From Prevotellaceae bacterium (GTDB lineage Bacteria > Bacteroidota > Bacteroidia > Bacteroidales > UBA932), in the NCBI GenBank assembly GCA_031259805.1, contig JAIRKX010000184.1, positions 1 to 10,762 on the forward strand: 10,762 bases of DNA, written 5' to 3'. Below the pieces are notes generated by a model that made no database searches, was not told where the DNA came from, and worked only from the letters and a program-made list of their open reading frames with translations. Below are positions 7,740 through 10,762 of this stretch, piece by piece (the first letter of the stretch is position 1; each line of letters opens with the position of its first letter). A program made the translations under genes and the position numbers.

Positions 7740-7743
7740 CATC

Positions 7744-7856
7744 ATGAACAGTGAAGAAATATTTTCGTTAGCATTGGGACTACAAATCCCCTGATCGGTA
7801 AAGGAGGTGAAGTTTTCATCGTTATCGGCAAGGAACAGGTGTTGCATATCTATTTC
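7744..7856 (+). pseudogene. Relic of an ISL3-type transposase N-terminus
   Basis: From the ATG at 7744 the frame reads MNSEEIFSLALGLQIP, then TGA (7792-7794), then SVKEVKFSS. This resembles the start of Bacteroidetes ISL3-family transposases, which as I recall them begin with a similar FxLALGL segment followed by PW, a V-rich stretch and then an LHIY-like strand. The stop falls where the family has Trp (TGG to TGA). After one frame change the sequence gives KEQVLHIYF (7830-7856), consistent with that strand. No zinc-finger or DDE region follows; the fragment stops near 7856, where the opposite-strand relic begins. Family assignment is from recalled motifs, not a search. Confidence 0.6.
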
Positions 7857-7934
7857 ATGTCGCTTGTCTATCATATCCACCAACAGCGGGCGGAACAGTT
7901 CCCTTTGATTTTTCTCTGGTAATGCGCCTGTCAT
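7854..7934 (-). pseudogene. Relic of an IS5-type transposase N-terminus
   Basis: Reading down from the ATG at 7934, the minus strand encodes MTGALPEKNQRELF followed by RPLLVDMIDKRHE. This resembles the N-terminus of Bacteroidetes IS5/DUF772-type transposases (KNQ..FFRPML.DMID..HEL). Resemblance ends at HE (about 7854); the family would continue with L-rich sequence and a Trp-containing segment, and no DDE catalytic region exists in the window. The frame stays open to 7731 but there it runs antisense through the other relic, so those codons are not considered real. A 117-residue reading from 8084 adds only AT-rich translation upstream. This is probably a fragment left by IS decay. Confidence 0.5.
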
Positions 7935-8252
7935 TTTTTTATTCTTTTTGCCTGATTTCTTATCGTAAATGTACAATATCCTGCAAATTTTTCCAATACT
8001 TTTTATCAATATTTTATTGATGAAAAATATGATGTCGTGTTTATAAGGAATGACTATATATAAAAGACTATATATAAATATCATGCCTTCGGTGTTTTGT
8101 AAGAGGCGGTATTTGCTGCTTTGCTATAATAGTGCCATCCTTTCAGGATTTTGGAAGCCCGAATGGCAATCACAAAAACTACATAAATTAAAGAAATCAT
8201 AGTTCAGACAATAATCCCCGCACCCTGCATCCGCCGCGAGCATGATCTACGT
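7935..8252. other. AT-rich intergenic stretch with no gene
   Basis: No credible reading frame is present on either strand. It contains a perfect 7-bp inverted repeat with a 3-nt loop, ATCAATA/TATTGAT (8005-8021), a 13-bp direct repeat at 8052-8078, and a 5-bp hairpin ATCCT/AGGAT (8137-8149). Base composition is clearly more AT-rich than the flanking genes, in keeping with decayed mobile-element DNA. No terminal inverted repeats or target-site duplication could be paired by eye. Confidence 0.6.
8052..8078. repeat. 13-bp direct repeat GACTATATATAAA x2
   Basis: Exact copies lie at 8052-8064 and 8066-8078 (14-bp period) within the AT-rich gap. The period equals that of the direct repeat at 142-166, though the sequences differ. 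Function unknown. Confidence 0.8.
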
Positions 8253-8283
8253 TTTATGTTTCTTGAAAAAATCCCTACCTTTG
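8253..8283 (+). promoter_or_regulatory. Promoter for nagZ-wbqC
   Basis: TACCTTTG (8276-8283) matches TAnnTTTG and ends 5 nt before the ATG at 8289. TTTA at 8253-8256, 19 bp upstream, is a partial -33 element. Its position inside the longest open frame argues against the upstream ATG at 8256 and for the ATG at 8289, implying a transcript with almost no leader. Confidence 0.6.
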
Positions 8284-8288
8284 AGCAC

Positions 8289-9380
8289 ATGAAACTAAAC
8301 AAACTACTGCTTCTTCTCATGGTTGCTTCTTGCGGGTATACGCCGCCGGACGATGCAGGGTTGAAAGACAAAATCGCCCAAATGCTACTAGTCGGTTTTC
8401 GCGGCACGGAACTGACGGACGACAACCCAATTTACCACGCAGTTAAAACCCTACATATCGGCGGCGTCATTCTGTTTGACTACGATGTGCCATCCAAATC
8501 GCGACCACGCAATATTCAATCGGCCGCGCAACTCAAAAAACTCATTGCCGACTTGCAGCAACTTTCGCCGACACCGTTGTGGGTGGCCATCGACGAGGAA
8601 GGCGGCAGGGTCAGCCGCTTGAAATCGGTATATGGATTCCCGCATACCGTATCGGCAAAGTTTCAGGGGACGAAGGACGATACGGCGGTGACGGCTTTTT
8701 ATGCGACGCAAACCGCCGCTACGCTGGCTACGCTGGGCGTCAACCTCAATTTCGCACCCTGTGTTGACGTCGATGTAAACCCCGATTGCCCGATTATCGG
8801 GAAACTGGAACGCTCTTTCTCAGCCGATCTCGACAAGGTCGCCAAGCATGCCGGCATTTGGATTGCCGCACATACCAAACAGTGCGTTTTGACCTGCCTC
8901 AAACATTTTCCCGGACACGGCAGCGCCACCCACGACACCCACGCCGGCCTCACCGATGTAACCGCTACATGGCAGGAAATAGAGCTCATCCCGTATCGGA
9001 AACTGATTGCCGACAGTGCCGTCCGTCTTATCATGACCTCGCACATCGTCCATGCCGGCCTCGACGCCTCTTGTCCAGCGACCCTCTCGAAAGCCATACT
9101 CACCGACCTGCTGCGCGAGCAATTAGGATTTACCGGCGTCATTGTCTCCGACGATTTGGCGATGGGTGCTATTGCCCGCCACTACCCGCTGGAAGAGGCG
9201 CTGGCAAAGGCCATCAATGCCGGCGTCGACGTCCTTTGCCTCTCGAACAACGGCGACGTCTACGATTCGCACATAGCCGACAAAGCCCTCGACATCATTT
9301 ATCGGTTAGTCAAAACCGGCAAAATTACGCCGCAACGCATCGATCAATCCTACCAACGCATCTTGAGAATTAAGAATTAG
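8289..9380 (+). CDS. nagZ: Glycoside hydrolase family 3 beta-N-acetylhexosaminidase, lipoprotein (NagZ-like)
   Basis: Predicted to remove N-acetylglucosamine from peptidoglycan fragments, as NagZ does in muropeptide recycling. The ATG at 8289 gives 363 residues. It begins with a lipoprotein signal, MKLNKLLLLLMVASC, with lipobox VAS-C15, so the enzyme is probably lipid-anchored outside the cytoplasm. The upstream ATG at 8256 is rejected because the -7 promoter lies between the two. GH3 motifs: DEEGGRVSRLK, KHFPGHG (205-211), the NagZ-type acid/base pair D216-T-H218, and SDDLAMGA with probable nucleophile D288. It is a single catalytic domain with no C-terminal GH3 domain. The last codons and stop lie in a tandem AGAATTA heptamer. 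WbqC follows 21 bp later in the same frame, probably in one operon. Confidence 0.93.
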   Translation: MKLNKLLLLLMVASCGYTPPDDAGLKDKIAQMLLVGFRGTELTDDNPIYHAVKTLHIGGVILFDYDVPSKSRPRNIQSAAQLKKLIADLQQLSPTPLWVAIDEEGGRVSRLKSVYGFPHTVSAKFQGTKDDTAVTAFYATQTAATLATLGVNLNFAPCVDVDVNPDCPIIGKLERSFSADLDKVAKHAGIWIAAHTKQCVLTCLKHFPGHGSATHDTHAGLTDVTATWQEIELIPYRKLIADSAVRLIMTSHIVHAGLDASCPATLSKAILTDLLREQLGFTGVIVSDDLAMGAIARHYPLEEALAKAINAGVDVLCLSNNGDVYDSHIADKALDIIYRLVKTGKITPQRIDQSYQRILRIKN

Positions 9381-9401
9381 GAGGAAACCAAATCAACCAT
9401 C

Positions 9402-10040
9402 GTGAAAGGTGTTTTTTCTACGGCTTATTGGGCGCCGGTGCAGTATTTTGCAAAACTGGCCGCGACATCGGAAATGTTGCTTGAGCAGCACGAGCATTAT
9501 AGCAAACAGACGTATCGAAACCGCTGCCGGATAGCGACGGCCAACGGTGTGCTGGCGCTATCTGTTCCGGTAACCAAAACGCACGGGGCGAAGATGCCCA
9601 TCCGCGATGTGCGTATCGACTACACGGAACAATGGCAACATAACCACTGGAAGGCCATTGAATCGGCTTACCGTTCCTCGCCGTTTTTCGACTATTACGC
9701 CGAGGATATTCGTCCGTTCTATGAGCGAAAAGAGCCGTTTTTATTCGACTTAAATGAACGGATTTTACACATGGTATTGGAACTAATTGGCTTGAAAATC
9801 ACGATCGGCTACACCAGCACTTTTGTGGCCGAATATCCCGATCATGATTTCCGCTACATCATTTCGCCCAAACGCCCGTATACAATGCACGACCCCCAAT
9901 TTAAGCCGCAAATCTACTATCAGGTTTTTGCGCCTGCTAACGGATTTGCGGCTAATATGAGTATTCTCGACTTACTGTACAACGAAGGAATGAATGCGCT
10001 TCCAACGCTCTGTGCGTCTGTGGCCGATGGCGCGCACTAG
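9402..10040 (+). CDS. WbqC-family protein
   Basis: This is a 212-residue soluble protein of the WbqC family, which occurs in O-antigen and surface-polysaccharide contexts and near secretion genes; its biochemical role is not firmly known. Seen here: an N-terminal STAYWAPVQYFAKL, then a central WQHNHWKAIESAYRSSPFF and DYY, and a C-terminal ANMSILDLLYNEG, matching the family pattern across its usual length. The start is GTG at 9402, directly followed by the conserved N-terminal strand; no ATG fits. A GGAGG at 9380-9384 overlaps the nagZ stop but is 17 nt from the GTG, longer than usual. The stop TAG (10038-10040) overlaps the stop of the convergent outer-membrane gene. Confidence 0.9.
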   Translation: MKGVFSTAYWAPVQYFAKLAATSEMLLEQHEHYSKQTYRNRCRIATANGVLALSVPVTKTHGAKMPIRDVRIDYTEQWQHNHWKAIESAYRSSPFFDYYAEDIRPFYERKEPFLFDLNERILHMVLELIGLKITIGYTSTFVAEYPDHDFRYIISPKRPYTMHDPQFKPQIYYQVFAPANGFAANMSILDLLYNEGMNALPTLCASVADGAH

Positions 10041-10762
10041 AACCGCCAACCCACCGTAATGGCTATTTTGCTGAGAAACGTACTGGTCGAAACAATATTC
10101 GGATTCCCGGCATAGAGGTCGCGCAGTTGTGTATTATTCGGCGAGAACGAATAAGCGCCGTCAATAAAAAAGTACTCCCCACGGTAGCCAATGCCTACTG
10201 ACCCGATTTGTACCGCCTTCATTTCCTTTCCCGGATTCTGGTAGTAGGCATAGCCGGCACGCAGTGCGATAGCGTTCAATCGCAACTCGCCGCCTACGCG
10301 AATATTGGTCGTCGTCGGACGATAATAATCATCTAAATGACTATTGTCTTCGGCAAAACTGCCGAAGCTGCCGTTGTCCTCCCGCAGTTTGAGACTGCTA
10401 TACCCGACGCCTTCATAATCGACGCTAATAAGCCCCATTGAACCAAACGTGTAGGCCAGCCCCGCACCCCAACGGAAAGGGGCCTGTACGCGGTAATAAT
10501 AATCGCTCGGTTCTATATTGGCATCACGCTTACCGCTTTTGAGAACGGACGTCATATCTTTCATCCAGTGCTCATGCAGATACATCCATGTAGGCGTATG
10601 AATGTATGCGCCTACACGCAGCCCACCGATTGGACGGGCAATCGCGCCAAACTTCAGATTATACCCGATGCCTTTCGTTTCATTGCTGAAGCTATAAATC
10701 AACCGCTGAAATCCGACGCCGTTGACTGCATCGAAATCGGCCACATTCACGGCTCTTTCCTG
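10037..10762 (-). CDS. FadL/OmpP1-type outer-membrane protein, C-terminal part (5' end outside window)
   Basis: This is the C-terminal ~240 residues of an outer-membrane beta-barrel. The frame is open to the right edge (QERAVN...), and the GTG at 10750 is not taken as a start because coding continues through it. The sequence alternates amphipathic strands rich in G, Y and aromatic residues (RVGAYIHTPTWMYL, FRWGAGLAYTF, IRVGGELRLN, IALRAGYAYY) and ends in the barrel terminus VGWRF with C-terminal Phe. Strand pattern and motifs fit the OmpP1/FadL/TodX transporter group, which takes up hydrophobic compounds in other bacteria; the substrate here is unknown. About half of a typical ~450-500-residue family member is missing. 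It converges on WbqC with a 4-nt overlap. Confidence 0.85.
   Translation of the reverse strand, partial: QERAVNVADFDAVNGVGFQRLIYSFSNETKGIGYNLKFGAIARPIGGLRVGAYIHTPTWMYLHEHWMKDMTSVLKSGKRDANIEPSDYYYRVQAPFRWGAGLAYTFGSMGLISVDYEGVGYSSLKLREDNGSFGSFAEDNSHLDDYYRPTTTNIRVGGELRLNAIALRAGYAYYQNPGKEMKAVQIGSVGIGYRGEYFFIDGAYSFSPNNTQLRDLYAGNPNIVSTSTFLSKIAITVGWRF

Noticed and set aside
7731..8084. 117-residue minus-strand protein as an intact gene
   Set aside because: Only about 27 residues (7934-7854) resemble anything; the rest is AT-rich translation upstream and antisense of the other transposase relic downstream.
8256..8288. Longer nagZ start at ATG 8256
   Set aside because: It puts the TACCTTTG promoter inside the gene and places 11 residues, some acidic, before a clean lipoprotein signal peptide.
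7676..8288. Complete insertion sequence between cls and nagZ
   Set aside because: No DDE region, no matched terminal inverted repeats and no target-site duplication could be found; only N-terminal transposase-like fragments remain.

Overview
The window reads as chromosomal DNA from a Bacteroidetes bacterium, most likely order Bacteroidales. Three signs support this. Starts are preceded by the Bacteroidetes -7 promoter element TAnnTTTG, in two clear cases with a TTTG -33 element 18-19 bp upstream. Shine-Dalgarno sequences are scarce. The protein types fit: a Bacteroidetes-style GltX, a WbqC-family protein and a FadL/OmpP1-type outer-membrane barrel. Coding GC is moderate, and the 500-600 bp non-coding stretch in the middle is visibly AT-richer. 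The genus cannot be fixed from the sequence alone.

Layout, left to right. (1) Positions 1-82 hold a 21-bp tandem repeat with a palindromic core, cut by the window edge. It is followed by a short direct repeat and a promoter for a very large, multi-membrane-segment histidine kinase of NtrY-like domain order (195-3641, +). No response regulator is in the window. (2) A 119-bp convergent intergenic region contains a 97-bp imperfect inverted repeat. (3) On the minus strand, a promoter near 6100 drives a metallo-beta-lactamase-fold hydrolase (6037-5354) and, 15 bp later, glutamyl-tRNA synthetase gltX (5338-3761). (4) Also on the minus strand, with its own promoter, is a phospholipase-D-type cardiolipin synthase (7655-6192). 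(5) About 630 bp between cls and nagZ contain no intact gene. They hold a strong promoter feeding a broken N-terminal fragment that looks like an ISL3-type transposase. This abuts, in the opposite orientation, an N-terminal fragment resembling an IS5-type transposase. AT-rich DNA with short repeats follows. (6) On the plus strand, a lipoprotein-type GH3 beta-N-acetylhexosaminidase (NagZ-like, 8289-9380) is followed after 21 bp, in the same frame, by a WbqC-family protein (9402-10040). (7) Converging on it, and sharing the tetranucleotide CTAG as both stop codons, is the C-terminal part of a FadL/OmpP1-type outer-membrane protein (10762-10037, -), whose start lies outside the window.

Most genes concern the cell envelope (sensor kinase, cardiolipin synthesis, peptidoglycan amino-sugar cleavage, surface-sugar WbqC family, outer-membrane channel), with gltX as the housekeeping exception. 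No CRISPR array, rRNA, tRNA, complete insertion sequence or convincing new multi-gene system is visible. The most unusual signals are non-coding: the left-edge 21-bp repeat, the long hairpin between the kinase and gltX, the back-to-back transposase relics, and promoter elements almost touching start codons.
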